DNA of 64,000 nucleotides, taken from positions 124,001 to 188,000 of the forward strand of contig NZ_QHLQ01000006.1 in the NCBI RefSeq assembly GCF_011813015.1, read 5' to 3'. The position numbers and the translations under genes are program-made. The notes beneath the pieces were generated by a model, which ran no database searches, was not told where the DNA came from, and saw nothing but the letters and a program-made list of their open reading frames with translations. Source of the DNA: Parasedimentitalea denitrificans. Its GTDB lineage: Bacteria > Pseudomonadota > Alphaproteobacteria > Rhodobacterales > Rhodobacteraceae. Of the stretch, positions 24,635 to 33,469 are shown in pieces; position 1 is the first letter of the stretch, and every line of letters starts with the position of its first letter.

Positions 24635-25509
24635 CATCCATTGAAATATCTGGAACCGACCAGTTCCTAAATGCGCGGCCGCGATTATTTGCGGCCGCCT
24701 ATCGCATGTTAGGCAGCGTCAGCGATGCCGAGGATATTCTACAGGAGGCCTTTCTGCGCTGGCAGTCGGCCGCTCAGGATACGGTGCGCGATCCGGTGGG
24801 CTTCCTCATGAGAATTACCACCCGGCTCTGCCTAGATCAGCTTAAGTCTGCGCGTGCAAAACGCGAGGTATATCCGGGGGAATGGTTGCCAGAACCAGTA
24901 TTGACCGACGACCCGGTTGAGGCTCTGGATCACGATGTATCCGTCGCCCTGCTGCTGGCGCTGGAACGGCTGACCCCGCTAGAGCGCGCGGCGTTTCTAC
25001 TCCACGACGTGTTTGACTGTGATTACGACGAGGTTGCCTCGGCCCTTGGGCGCAGTGAGGCCAGTTGTCGGCAACTGACAACACGGGCACGTCGTAATGT
25101 TCAGCAGGAAAAGCCACGCGCACAAATAGACAAGCAGAAAGGCGAGGACGTGGCCCGCGCGTTCTTCGCCGCCTCTAAAACCGGGGACACTGAAACACTG
25201 ATGCATTTGCTGGCCGAGGACGTGCAGCTGATCTCGGATGGCGGCGGCAAGGCTATGGCAGCGCTGAACCCCATTTATGGACGCGACCGCACCCTGCGGC
25301 TCATCCATGGACTGGTTCGCAAGCAGGGCGGTGTTATTCCCAAGGATTGGACAGTGTGCCAGTTGAATGGATTGCCTGCTATTATCAGCCACGAGGCTGA
25401 TGGCATTGTGCAGGCCAGCTCACTAGAGATTGTGGATGGCAAGATCCACCGTATTTACGTGGTCCGCAATCCCGACAAGACCCGGCATTTGGCCAAGCTT
25501 CTTAGATAG
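24631..25509 (+). CDS. ECF41-family RNA polymerase sigma factor with SnoaL-like C-terminal domain
   Basis: 292 residues from a GTG start that overlaps the preceding stop (GTGA), with AGGAGG upstream. Sigma-2 (RLFAAAYRMLGSVSDAEDIL) and sigma-4 (TPLERAAFLLHDVFDCDYDE, then a helix-turn-helix) are followed by a SnoaL/NTF2-like extension from ~175. The two ECF41 hallmarks are present: WLPEP in the inter-domain linker, and DGGGK in the extension (usual form DGGGR). In this group the extension both activates and inhibits the sigma factor, replacing a separate anti-sigma. The physiological signal is unknown; an oxidative or small-molecule stress role is inferred. Confidence 0.93.
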   Translation: MTSIEISGTDQFLNARPRLFAAAYRMLGSVSDAEDILQEAFLRWQSAAQDTVRDPVGFLMRITTRLCLDQLKSARAKREVYPGEWLPEPVLTDDPVEALDHDVSVALLLALERLTPLERAAFLLHDVFDCDYDEVASALGRSEASCRQLTTRARRNVQQEKPRAQIDKQKGEDVARAFFAASKTGDTETLMHLLAEDVQLISDGGGKAMAALNPIYGRDRTLRLIHGLVRKQGGVIPKDWTVCQLNGLPAIISHEADGIVQASSLEIVDGKIHRIYVVRNPDKTRHLAKLLR

Positions 25510-25581
25510 TTCCAGCCCCCTATTTTGACGACGGAATAAATAAGGGTAGTCTTCGACCAATTAATCTGTGGAGGTTTTGCC

Positions 25582-26154
25582 ATGAAGAACTTGTTTCCCT
25601 CTCTGCCTGAGAACGCAACGCTGAGCAGTATTTTTAGTACATTTCCTTCCAAGCTTGCTCCCCTTCTTGACTACATGAACCAAGTGATGCGTGAAGAAAG
25701 CGAGCTGACAATTGCACAGCGCGAAATGATTGCGGCTTATGTTTCAGGGCTGAACGCTTGCACCTATTGTCACGGGTCACATATGGTTCATGCCCGGGCT
25801 TTTGGCATTGAGGTCGCCGCAATAGAAGCTTTGATGGACGATGTCGAAACCGCTCCGGTAGCACCGGAACTGAAACCGGTTTTGAACTATGTCGCGAAAC
25901 TCACCCAGTCGCCAACTCGTATGACTGAGGCCGATGCCGCAGCTGTATACGAGGCGGGATGGTCCGAAGGCGCGCTATTTGACGCAATACAGGTTTGCGG
26001 GTTGTTCAATATGATGAACCGCATTTTGGAAGGCACCGGAATAACGGAATACAATCTGGACCCCAAGTCCGCAGGCGAAGACCAGTTGCAAGTTCTGCGA
26101 AGCAAAGAATGCTATCGCGCATTTGGTCGAGCCAACGGCGTGTCACAGACTTAA
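25582..26154 (+). CDS. AhpD-like peroxidase-related (CMD-domain) protein
   Basis: 190 residues. C60-TY-C63-HGS-H67 sits in the characteristic sequence SGLNACTYCHGSH of the uncharacterised peroxidase-related enzyme family, preceded by ELTIAQREMIAAYV. It is probably a thiol-dependent alkylhydroperoxidase-like protein. GGAGG upstream of ATG supports the start. It follows the ECF41 gene by 72 bp on the same strand without a visible terminator, so it may be co-transcribed; no second TGTCACA-N16-CGTC promoter was seen just upstream of it. Confidence 0.87.
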   Translation: MKNLFPSLPENATLSSIFSTFPSKLAPLLDYMNQVMREESELTIAQREMIAAYVSGLNACTYCHGSHMVHARAFGIEVAAIEALMDDVETAPVAPELKPVLNYVAKLTQSPTRMTEADAAAVYEAGWSEGALFDAIQVCGLFNMMNRILEGTGITEYNLDPKSAGEDQLQVLRSKECYRAFGRANGVSQT

Positions 26155-26188
26155 TCAATAATAGCGCCCAGTTTTGATGGAAACTAAA

Positions 26189-26211
26189 GGGCCGCGCAAA
26201 TGACGCGGCCC
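26189..26211. terminator. Bidirectional hairpin between the AhpD-like gene and amtB
   Basis: GGGCCGCG-CAAATGA-CGCGGCCC is a perfect 8-bp GC stem between convergent genes. On the minus strand it is followed by TTTAGTTT, favouring termination of amtB. Confidence 0.65.
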
Positions 26212-26219
26212 TCGGGAAA

Positions 26220-27398
26220 TTAAGAGTTGAACTCGTAGGCGCGTTCACCGTGCTCTTCGAGGTCTAGGCCGTTGACTTCCATTTCCTCAGAGACACGGAA
26301 TGGCGTGATCAGTGCGGTGATCTTGACCAGCACAACAGACACTACAAAGGTGAACACGCCGACAATCGCCAGTGCGCCGAGCTGTGCAGTCCAAGAACCT
26401 TCGCCAAATACAGCGATCATGATGGTGCCAAAGATGCCGCCAACACCGTGAACCGCGAACACGTCCAATGTGTCGTCAATTTTGACTTTGTTGCGGATGA
26501 AGTTCACAGCTTCCTGACACATGACGCCGGCAATCGCGCCAATGATCATGGCCTCTACCGGACCAACAAAGCCGGACGCCGGGGTGATTGAGGCCAGGCC
26601 AGCAATGGTGCCTGTCACGATGCCAACAAGGCTGGCCTTGCCGTATTTGATACGTTCCCACAGGGCCCATGTCAGCGAGGCAGTCGCAGCCGAGATATGC
26701 GTAACGGTGATCGCCATGGCAGCACCACCATCAGCGGCCAGTTGCGAGCCGCCGTTAAAGCCGAACCAGCCAACCCAGAGCATGGCAGCACCTAGCATCA
26801 CGAAAGTAGGAGAGTGTGGTGGCTTGTTCTTGACCTTGCGCGCGCCCAGCATGACGGCCAGAACCAGCGCGGCAATACCTGCGGTTTCGTGCACAACAAT
26901 ACCACCGGCGAAATCCTTGACGCCAACGTCACCAAAAATTCCACCATCGGCCATAAAGCCGCCGCCCCAGATCCAGTGCACCACTGGCGCGTAGCACAGC
27001 AGCATCCACAGGCCGGAGAACACCATGACAAACCCAAAATGGATGCGTTCAACATAGGCGCCGACAATCAGCGCAGGTGTGATGATTGCGAATGTCATCT
27101 GGAAGGCAAAGAACAGAACTTCTGGCAGAGTGCCGGAAAGGCTGTCGGCTGTTACGCCATCCAAGAACATCTTGCCCAGACCACCCCAATAGGCGTTGCC
27201 GTCACCAAACGCGATTGAATAGCCTACCGCGAGCCATAGTACGCTCATCAAGCAAGCGATGGCATAGCAGTGCATGAACACGCTGAGCACATTTCGCGCC
27301 CGCACCAGTCCGCCGTAAAAAAGTGCCAGACCCGGCAGTGTCATAAATAACACCAATGCCGTTGCGACCATTATCCAAGCTGTATCAGCTCCGTTCAT
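26220..27398 (-). CDS. amtB: Ammonium transporter
   Basis: 392 residues with about 11 membrane helices. Family signatures are the N-terminal TLPGLALFYGGLVRARNVLS and the central VVHETAGIAALVLAVMLGAR with the pore-lining region FGFNGGSQLAADGGAAMAIT. It conducts ammonium/ammonia across the inner membrane. The start at 27398 is chosen on GGAGAG upstream; the frame remains open to 27455 without a ribosome site. No glnK (PII) gene is adjacent, unlike the usual glnK-amtB pair, so it may be a secondary Amt copy or be regulated by a PII protein encoded elsewhere. Confidence 0.95.
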   Translation of the reverse strand: MNGADTAWIMVATALVLFMTLPGLALFYGGLVRARNVLSVFMHCYAIACLMSVLWLAVGYSIAFGDGNAYWGGLGKMFLDGVTADSLSGTLPEVLFFAFQMTFAIITPALIVGAYVERIHFGFVMVFSGLWMLLCYAPVVHWIWGGGFMADGGIFGDVGVKDFAGGIVVHETAGIAALVLAVMLGARKVKNKPPHSPTFVMLGAAMLWVGWFGFNGGSQLAADGGAAMAITVTHISAATASLTWALWERIKYGKASLVGIVTGTIAGLASITPASGFVGPVEAMIIGAIAGVMCQEAVNFIRNKVKIDDTLDVFAVHGVGGIFGTIMIAVFGEGSWTAQLGALAIVGVFTFVVSVVLVKITALITPFRVSEEMEVNGLDLEEHGERAYEFNS

Positions 27399-27601
27399 GT
27401 CTCTCTCCGTTCGCGTTTGGATTCCAACGTCGTTGCGATGAACCGTTATGGTCACGCAAAGGAAAGAGGCGACGCAGTAATAGAGCGTCCAAACAAGCAG
27501 CAGTTCGAGAACTGATCGGAATTTGACCGCTAGAGATCAGGAGCGCACAAAAAAGCGCCGAATTGCAAAAAGCGTTTTAGCCTTGGCGATGCGACCCAGA
27601 C

Positions 27602-28120
27602 CTACATCGGCGCGAGGCCGGTTATGCAGACATCTTGGTATTTGGTACCGGGATAAACCGACAGCACCTCAAGCTTGAGCCACTTGTACCTGCCTTCGGG
27701 GAAATCAATGCTGGTGTACTTGACGTCATGCACGTCGAATACCCCCAGCGGCCCCTTGTTACTGGAAAGGGCAACTCTGCGGATGCGGCCATTGGTGCGA
27801 AAGTGCTTGTCTGATTTCTGGTAGCCATTCAGCAGATCGAAGGATGAGACCTTTTGCGCGCCCTCTAGGAATTGGAAGGAAATGGTCTGGCCGACGCCGT
27901 TGCCTTTGACACCTTCGCACCATGCTGCTCCACCCTCACGCTGAAACGAGAGATGCCCAGGGCCGTAGGTGTTCTTGCCCTGAGGAGGAAGAACGGAGCT
28001 GACGCACAAGTTATAGCTACCCGGGTACCATGCATCTTTCACGCAGGTTTCGGCGGCGGCATCTTGGGTTGCATAAGCAATAGCCATGCAAAAGGCGAAC
28101 AAACCAAATAGAATTCTCAT
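27602..28120 (-). CDS. Secreted protein with NADase-type glycan-binding (discoidin-like) domain
   Basis: 172 residues. An N-terminal signal peptide (MRILFGLFAFCMAIAYA ... AAAE) is followed by a domain with SFQREGGAAWCEGVKGNGVG, LLNGYQKSDKHFRTNGRIRR, an aromatic/aliphatic strand region YKWLKLEVLSVYPGTK and a final DVCITGL. This order of motifs is that of the discoidin-like domain known as NADase-type glycan-binding, here on its own, without an enzyme. Cysteines C~26, ~39, ~66 and near the C-terminus could form disulfides. GAGGGA upstream of ATG 28120 supports the start. Function unknown; periplasmic or extracellular binding is inferred. Confidence 0.7.
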   Translation of the reverse strand: MRILFGLFAFCMAIAYATQDAAAETCVKDAWYPGSYNLCVSSVLPPQGKNTYGPGHLSFQREGGAAWCEGVKGNGVGQTISFQFLEGAQKVSSFDLLNGYQKSDKHFRTNGRIRRVALSSNKGPLGVFDVHDVKYTSIDFPEGRYKWLKLEVLSVYPGTKYQDVCITGLAPM

Positions 28121-28208
28121 TTCCAAGTCCCTCTCAAAAGTCCGCATGGGCGAGAGCGGACAGCGCTACATCAAGCTAGGCTGTTGAAATCTCACTGGCA
28201 AGAACAAC

Positions 28209-28239
28209 AAAGGCGGCGCTCCGGTTGGAGGCCGCCTTT
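28209..28239 (-). terminator. Terminator downstream of the SRPBCC gene
   Basis: AAAGGCGGC and GCCGCCTTT form a perfect 9-bp stem with a 13-nt loop. On the minus strand it ends in TTTGTTGTT. Confidence 0.7.
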
Positions 28240-28275
28240 GAGGTCGACATTGCAGCAAGCCTTGGCCTGAATGGA

Positions 28276-28731
28276 TCATGCGGGGGCAGACTGAACCTTG
28301 CTGGCAAGGCCATTCAAGTTGCCGTCGAGAATTTTGCCCATCATCATTTTCATCAGGGTCTGACCCAGCAACCAGCCCAAGGGGCCAAATTTGACACGGT
28401 ACTCCATGCCCCATTTCACCTTGGATTTGCCTTGGCCGACCGGCTCTACAACCAGTTCGGCATGCGCTTCGTTCAGTGGCATCGCTTCCATATCCGACAA
28501 TTTAACGCGGCACTTGCGATTGGGCACCCAGGCCGTCACCTCTTCGACCACCGAGGTGCCATTGTCGAAGTGACAGCGGCGCTTTGAACCTACTCCATCT
28601 TCACCATTGGTCAGCGCATCAACGGATTTCACCAGCGGTGCAAACTCATCAATGTGCATGTAGCGGCCAAGAACAGCCCATACGGCCTCTGGTGTGGCGT
28701 CAATCTCTAGGGTGCGTTCAAACTGTATCAT
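28276..28731 (-). CDS. SRPBCC (START-like) family protein
   Basis: 151 residues. The start FERTLEIDATPEAVWAVLG, the strand-helix-strand pattern and the C-terminal long helix (WLLGQTLMKMMMGKIL) are typical of polyketide cyclase/START-like helix-grip proteins that bind hydrophobic ligands. No catalytic residues can be named. It stands alone between two terminators. The role is unknown. Confidence 0.8.
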   Translation of the reverse strand: MIQFERTLEIDATPEAVWAVLGRYMHIDEFAPLVKSVDALTNGEDGVGSKRRCHFDNGTSVVEEVTAWVPNRKCRVKLSDMEAMPLNEAHAELVVEPVGQGKSKVKWGMEYRVKFGPLGWLLGQTLMKMMMGKILDGNLNGLASKVQSAPA

Positions 28732-28836
28732 CTCTATGTCCCAATCCGGTTTCGATGTCTGTTTACCAGAGGGCTAATGACAATTTATGTCATTAGGATC
28801 GCGTGGTCGTCAGATTAATTGGAACATGCTGTAAGC

Positions 28837-28870
28837 AAAAAGGCGACCGTCCTGATGGAGGCCGCCTTTT
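28837..28870 (-). terminator. Terminator of dapA
   Basis: AAAAAGGCGAC and GGCCGCCTTTT form an imperfect stem; read on the minus strand it ends in CGCCTTTTT, 20 bp after the dapA stop. Confidence 0.75.
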
Positions 28871-28889
28871 AACATAAATGGAGTGCTAT

Positions 28890-29762
28890 TTACAGTAGGC
28901 CAGCGTGAGCCATTGCAGCGTCAATTGCGGCCTTAGTGCTGTCTTGAAGGTCAGTCAGTGGCGAGCGGACCTCTTGGCGACACAGACCCAATTTCGACAG
29001 GCCGTATTTGGCGCCGACCAAACCCGGCTCCATAAAGATCGCCTCGTGCAGGGGCATCAATTTGTCTTGGTACTCTAGCGCTTTGGCGTAATCACCGGCC
29101 AATGTGGCGGCCTGGAATTCAGCGCAAAGTTTTGGGGCAACGTTTGCAGTGACAGAGATGCAGCCAACGCCGCCGTGGGCGTTAAAGCCCAGTGCAGTGG
29201 CGTCTTCGCCGGAAAGCTGAACAAAATCAGCACCGCAGGTCATACGCTGCTGGCTGACGCGGGCAATGTCGCCGGTGGCATCTTTGACGCCGATGATATT
29301 TGGCAGCTTGGCCAGCTCACCCATGGTTTCTGGTGTCATATCGACAATCGAACGTCCTGGGATGTTGTAGATTACGATCGGCAGGTCAGCACAGTCATGG
29401 GCCGCAGTGAAATGTGCCACGAGGCCGCGCTGAGTTGGCTTGTTGTAGTAAGGTGTTACCACAAGCGCCGCGTCGGCACCGGCTTGCTTGGCGAATTCGA
29501 CAAACCGAATCGTCTCGACCGTGTTGTTGGAGCCTGCACCTGCGATGACTGGCACCCGGCCAGCTGCCGCTTTTACCACTTCTGCAATGACGGCTTCGTG
29601 CTCGTCATGGGTCAGGGTTGGGCTTTCACCGGTGGTGCCAACGGGGACCAAACCGGTTGAACCCTCGCTAATCTGCCAATCTACAAGGTGTTTGAGTGCA
29701 TCCAGATCCAACTCGCCGTTGTTAAACGGAGTGACGAGGGCCGGCATAGAGCCTTTAAACAT
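28890..29762 (-). CDS. dapA: 4-hydroxy-tetrahydrodipicolinate synthase
   Basis: 290 residues. It condenses pyruvate with aspartate semialdehyde in lysine and diaminopimelate synthesis. The TIM-barrel motifs are clear: [32 protein letters not shown] with the catalytic Tyr, IYNIPGRS, and the Schiff-base Lys in [13 protein letters not shown] 29762 is preferred because AGGGAG is 7 nt upstream; a GTG two codons earlier is in frame. It is divergent from the lytic transglycosylase gene, which fits a shared link to peptidoglycan. Confidence 0.95.
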   Translation of the reverse strand: MFKGSMPALVTPFNNGELDLDALKHLVDWQISEGSTGLVPVGTTGESPTLTHDEHEAVIAEVVKAAAGRVPVIAGAGSNNTVETIRFVEFAKQAGADAALVVTPYYNKPTQRGLVAHFTAAHDCADLPIVIYNIPGRSIVDMTPETMGELAKLPNIIGVKDATGDIARVSQQRMTCGADFVQLSGEDATALGFNAHGGVGCISVTANVAPKLCAEFQAATLAGDYAKALEYQDKLMPLHEAIFMEPGLVGAKYGLSKLGLCRQEVRSPLTDLQDSTKAAIDAAMAHAGLL

Positions 29763-29902
29763 GGACACGCTCCCTTAGCAGTGTATTTCGGGCGGGCAAC
29801 TGCCCGCCGACGCGGTTGATCTGGCGATAAATTGAGTTGAACCCTGCGGTTCGTAGATTATCGTCATTGGCTCTAGCCTTGGTTCATTAGGAAATGCAAG
29901 CG

Positions 29903-31867
29903 ATGACACGCATTCTGGCCCTTCTCACACTGATTTCTGCGCTTTGGGTCAATCCTGCAGCGGCCCAACAGGGGCGCAACCTAGGTGAGGCACTGGATTT
30001 GATGCGCTCTGAGAAGTGGAGCCAGGCATCGGCCAAGGCAGCCAAATCGGGCGATGTGGCTGCTGATGTGATCGAATGGCACCGGCTGCGCGAAGGCATG
30101 GGGTCAGCGGATGATGTGCTGGCATTCTTGGAACGACGCCCTGATTGGCCGGGATTGGCCTATCTGCGCCGCAAAAGCGAAACCGCTGTAGCAGCGGCGG
30201 GCACGGGTTCCGTTCTGGAGTTCTATGTCTCTAAGCCGCCACAAACAGCCGAAGGGGTTCTAAGCTATGCCAGGGCGCTGATTGCCACTGGAAAACGAGG
30301 GGACGCCGAGGCGAACCTTGTGGAGGCATGGCGGACCATGCCAATGGGGTCAGGTTTGCAGACCTCCTATCTGAAGGATTTTTCCAGGCTGCTAAAACCC
30401 CACCATGCGGCACGATTGGATCGACTGTTGTGGGACGACCATCTGGTTAGCTCTAAACGGATGCTGCCACTGGTATCGAAAGGCGACCGCAAGCTGGCCG
30501 AGGCGCGTATCGCCTTGCAAGAACGATCACCAGGGGTTGATGCCAAGATTGAAGCCATACCTGCCAAACTACGCAATTCGCCGGGTCTGGCGCATGACCG
30601 GTTTCAGTGGCGTGACCGCAAGAAGCGGCGCGAAGATGCCATCAAGCTGATGCTGGAACGCAGCGCCAGTGCATCTGGTTTGGGCGAGCCTGAGCAATGG
30701 GCCCGGCGGCGACGGGATCTAGCCCGCCAAGACATGCGTGACGGCAACCACCAGCGCGCCTACCAGCTGGCGGCGCGGCATTTCACAACCCCGGAAGCTG
30801 GATACAATTATTCGGATCTGGAATGGCTGGCCGGTTATATCGCGCTGCGAAAGCTGAATGACCCGACCTCGGCCGTGCAACATTTCATGCGGTTTATTGA
30901 TTCCATCGAGACACCGATCTCTATCGGGCGTGGCGGCTACTGGCTGGGCCGGGCCTATGCCGCGATGGGCGAGCCGGACAAGGCGCATGAGGCCTATGCA
31001 TTGGGGGCGAACTATCAGACCTCGTTCTATGGACTACTGGCCGCTGAGCAGATCGGCCGCCCGTTTGATCCGGCTCTGGAGAACCCTCCTGAGGTGCCCT
31101 CCTGGGAAAAGGCCGAGTTTGCCAAATCATCTATGACTAAGGCCGCGCTAATGATGATTGATGCGGGCGAGTTGGATCTGGCAGAACGGTTCCTGACCCA
31201 TCTGGTTGAGAGCCTGGATGAGGTTCAGGCGCGGCAATTGGGGTTGATGGCGGTTGAAATGGGTCAGTCGCATCTGGCTGTGATGATCTCTAAACGTGCA
31301 GCGCGTCAAAGTATGGAGCTGCACGGAGCCTACTTCCCAATGCACCCAGTGGCCAAGAAGCGGCTGCCGATGGCCAAGGAAATGATGCTGGCGATTTCCC
31401 GGCGCGAAAGTGAATTTGACCACAAAGTCATCAGTGGCGCAGGGGCGCGTGGGTTGATGCAGGTGATGCCTGCCACCGCCAAGCTGGTCGCGACTGAGCT
31501 GGGGATTCTGGCCAAGCATGCCACATCGCGACTGACTGTCGAATGGGACTATAACGCCAAGCTGGGGGCCAATTACCTGGCCGGGTTGGCGGGCGATTTT
31601 AATGGCAATGTCGTCATGATGTCGGCGGGCTATAACGCCGGGCCTAGACGCCCCATTGCTTGGATGGAACGCTACGGTGATCCCCGTGACGGAACCCCCG
31701 ATATTGTGGACTGGATCGAGCACATCCCATTCAATGAGACCCGCAACTATGTGATGCGTGTCACTGAAAGCCTGCCAGTCTATCGTGCCCGGTTGGGCAA
31801 GAACCCTTTGCCTGTTCCATTCTCTCAGGAATTGGCGGGATCAACCCTTCATTCGTTCGCGCCATAG
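29903..31867 (+). CDS. Soluble-type lytic murein transglycosylase
   Basis: 654 residues. A signal peptide (MTRILALLTLISALW ... PAAAQQ) leads into a long alpha-helical superhelix like that of Slt70. The C-terminal SLT domain is at ~490-630, with the catalytic Glu in AISRRESEFDHKV, then GARGLMQVMPATAKLVA and MSAGYNAGPRRPIAWM. It cleaves peptidoglycan glycan strands in the periplasm with 1,6-anhydro product formation. ATG 29903 is preferred since AGGA is about 9 nt upstream; ATG 29894 would be too close. Its last 27 nt overlap the convergent EamA gene. Confidence 0.93.
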   Translation: MTRILALLTLISALWVNPAAAQQGRNLGEALDLMRSEKWSQASAKAAKSGDVAADVIEWHRLREGMGSADDVLAFLERRPDWPGLAYLRRKSETAVAAAGTGSVLEFYVSKPPQTAEGVLSYARALIATGKRGDAEANLVEAWRTMPMGSGLQTSYLKDFSRLLKPHHAARLDRLLWDDHLVSSKRMLPLVSKGDRKLAEARIALQERSPGVDAKIEAIPAKLRNSPGLAHDRFQWRDRKKRREDAIKLMLERSASASGLGEPEQWARRRRDLARQDMRDGNHQRAYQLAARHFTTPEAGYNYSDLEWLAGYIALRKLNDPTSAVQHFMRFIDSIETPISIGRGGYWLGRAYAAMGEPDKAHEAYALGANYQTSFYGLLAAEQIGRPFDPALENPPEVPSWEKAEFAKSSMTKAALMMIDAGELDLAERFLTHLVESLDEVQARQLGLMAVEMGQSHLAVMISKRAARQSMELHGAYFPMHPVAKKRLPMAKEMMLAISRRESEFDHKVISGAGARGLMQVMPATAKLVATELGILAKHATSRLTVEWDYNAKLGANYLAGLAGDFNGNVVMMSAGYNAGPRRPIAWMERYGDPRDGTPDIVDWIEHIPFNETRNYVMRVTESLPVYRARLGKNPLPVPFSQELAGSTLHSFAP

Positions 31868-32746
31868 GGTGAACAGGCCGGCTGTTATGATGATCCCCGC
31901 ACCGATGGCCACATTGGTGCGGACCACCTCGCCAAACACCGCGATGCCAAGCATGGCTGCCCAGATCAGGTGGAAGTAGGCAAAGGGCTGCACGGCGCTT
32001 GCCTCGGCCATTTCGTAGCATTTGATCAACAGCCAGTGGCCAGCAACCCCGGATACACAAAGCAGCGCCATCCACAGCCAGTCACTGCCGATCATCGGCT
32101 CCCAATACCACATGCCAACGGTGGTCATGCAGACGGATCCAGCAATACCGGTCCAGAAGAAACTGGTGGCCGTTGTATCCTTGCGTGCGGCGTAGCGGGT
32201 TAGCAGGCCATAGACAGCAAACATAAGCGCCGAGACAAATGGGATTACCGCAACCGGATTAAACACACCTGCCCCCGGCTGTAGAATGATCATTACTCCG
32301 ATCAAGCCCATCCCAATCGCCATCCAGCGGCGCCAGCCGACGGCCTCGCCCAGCACCGGACCGCTCAGCGCCGCCACCAGTAGCGGGTAGCAGATGAACA
32401 CCGCCTGGCTCTCGATCAGGCCAAGCAGGGTAAAGCCGTAAACCGCGACGCAGATTTCAGCCACCAGCAGTGCACCGCGAAAGATTTGCAGCCCCAGTTG
32501 ATCGGTTCTTGCCGTGGCAAGGATACCGCCGGGGGCGCGATTAGCCAGAAACAGTACAAAGGCGGCGAAGAACCAGTAGCGGACCATCACTACCATATAG
32601 GTGTTGTAGGTCCCGGCCAGATGCCGCGAAATGCCGTCTTGCAGGGCAAACACCACAGTAGCCGCAACCATCAGCAAAATGCCTATGGGCACGTTGTTGG
32701 TCTGCGCTCTTGTAGCGTTGACCTGTGTTGTGCCCGTTGTTGTCAT
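31841..32746 (-). CDS. EamA/DMT-family transporter
   Basis: 301 residues, 10 predicted membrane helices in two EamA repeats, beginning with GILLMVAATVVFALQDGISR. DMT transporters of this type move amino acids, nucleotides or other small metabolites; the substrate is unknown. The start codon overlaps the mnmD stop by 4 nt, so the two are co-transcribed. The 3' end overlaps the convergent transglycosylase gene. Confidence 0.87.
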   Translation of the reverse strand: MTTTGTTQVNATRAQTNNVPIGILLMVAATVVFALQDGISRHLAGTYNTYMVVMVRYWFFAAFVLFLANRAPGGILATARTDQLGLQIFRGALLVAEICVAVYGFTLLGLIESQAVFICYPLLVAALSGPVLGEAVGWRRWMAIGMGLIGVMIILQPGAGVFNPVAVIPFVSALMFAVYGLLTRYAARKDTTATSFFWTGIAGSVCMTTVGMWYWEPMIGSDWLWMALLCVSGVAGHWLLIKCYEMAEASAVQPFAYFHLIWAAMLGIAVFGEVVRTNVAIGAGIIITAGLFTLWRERMKG

Positions 32747-33411
32747 GGCATCTGTGCCCTTGTCATATGCCGCTTGCGTCCGAAACCGGGCACGCGGGTT
32801 ACTTCAAATCCTGCATCCTCTAGCCCGCGCCGCACAAAGCCTGCCGCCGTATAGGTCGCAGCACTGCCCCCCGGCTTGGTGTGCTGCGCTACCTGAGACA
32901 TCAGGTCCGTCTGCCACAGCTCGGGGTTTTTGGCGGGAGAGAACCCGTCCAGAAACCATGCGTCCGCCTGCTCCGTCCACTCTGGTAGCGACCTGCGGGC
33001 GTCGCCTATGATCACATTCAACTGCAAAGTTCCCAGATCACAGATTCCACCGCCCTGCCAATGAGGTAAAAAGCGGTCGGCCCAGGGGGTGATTTCAGGG
33101 AACGCTTTCAGAGCCTGTGCCATGTCGTCGGTTGCCATTGGAAAGGCCTCAAAACTGGTAAAGCGTAGTGGCGTGGTCATGCCCGCCTCTTCCCAAGCCT
33201 TCCAAACCGTCAGCATACTAAGGCCGGTGCCGAAACCCAGCTCGGCGATTTGGAAACCGGGTGCAAAACGTTGTGGCAGCTCGTTACCTGCCAGGAACAC
33301 ATGTTCACCCTCGGCCAGTCCGCCCTGCAGCGAGAAATAGGGATCATCGAACTGATCAGATACAGGAATGGTGCCGTCGCGCCAGCTGAGGCGTGCCTGC
33401 TGGTCTGCCAT
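32743..33411 (-). CDS. mnmD: tRNA U34 5-methylaminomethyl-2-thiouridine methyltransferase (MnmD-type)
   Basis: 222 residues from MADQQARLSWRDGTIPVSDQ. This is the DUF752/MnmC1 methyltransferase: LSWRDG...SDQFDDPYFSLQGG, EHVFLAGNELPQRF, the SAM motif IAELGFGTGLSMLTVWKAW and DAWFLDGFSPAKNPELW are all diagnostic. It performs the last methylation of mnm5s2U34 in tRNA. AAGGGA upstream supports ATG 33411. In E. coli this activity is fused to an FAD oxidase in MnmC; here the FAD-oxidase-like gene is separate and divergent, 58 bp away. Confidence 0.92.
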   Translation of the reverse strand: MADQQARLSWRDGTIPVSDQFDDPYFSLQGGLAEGEHVFLAGNELPQRFAPGFQIAELGFGTGLSMLTVWKAWEEAGMTTPLRFTSFEAFPMATDDMAQALKAFPEITPWADRFLPHWQGGGICDLGTLQLNVIIGDARRSLPEWTEQADAWFLDGFSPAKNPELWQTDLMSQVAQHTKPGGSAATYTAAGFVRRGLEDAGFEVTRVPGFGRKRHMTRAQMP

Positions 33412-33469
33412 GAGAATATCCCTTAGATGGTGATTTGGAACCGCGCGACACTGGCGAAAGGATAGGCAA

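Noticed and set aside
26141..26170. Second TGTCACA near the end of the AhpD-like gene as another ECF41 promoter
   Set aside because: Sixteen bases downstream there is GCGC and not CGTC, and it lies inside the coding end with no gene in the right position.
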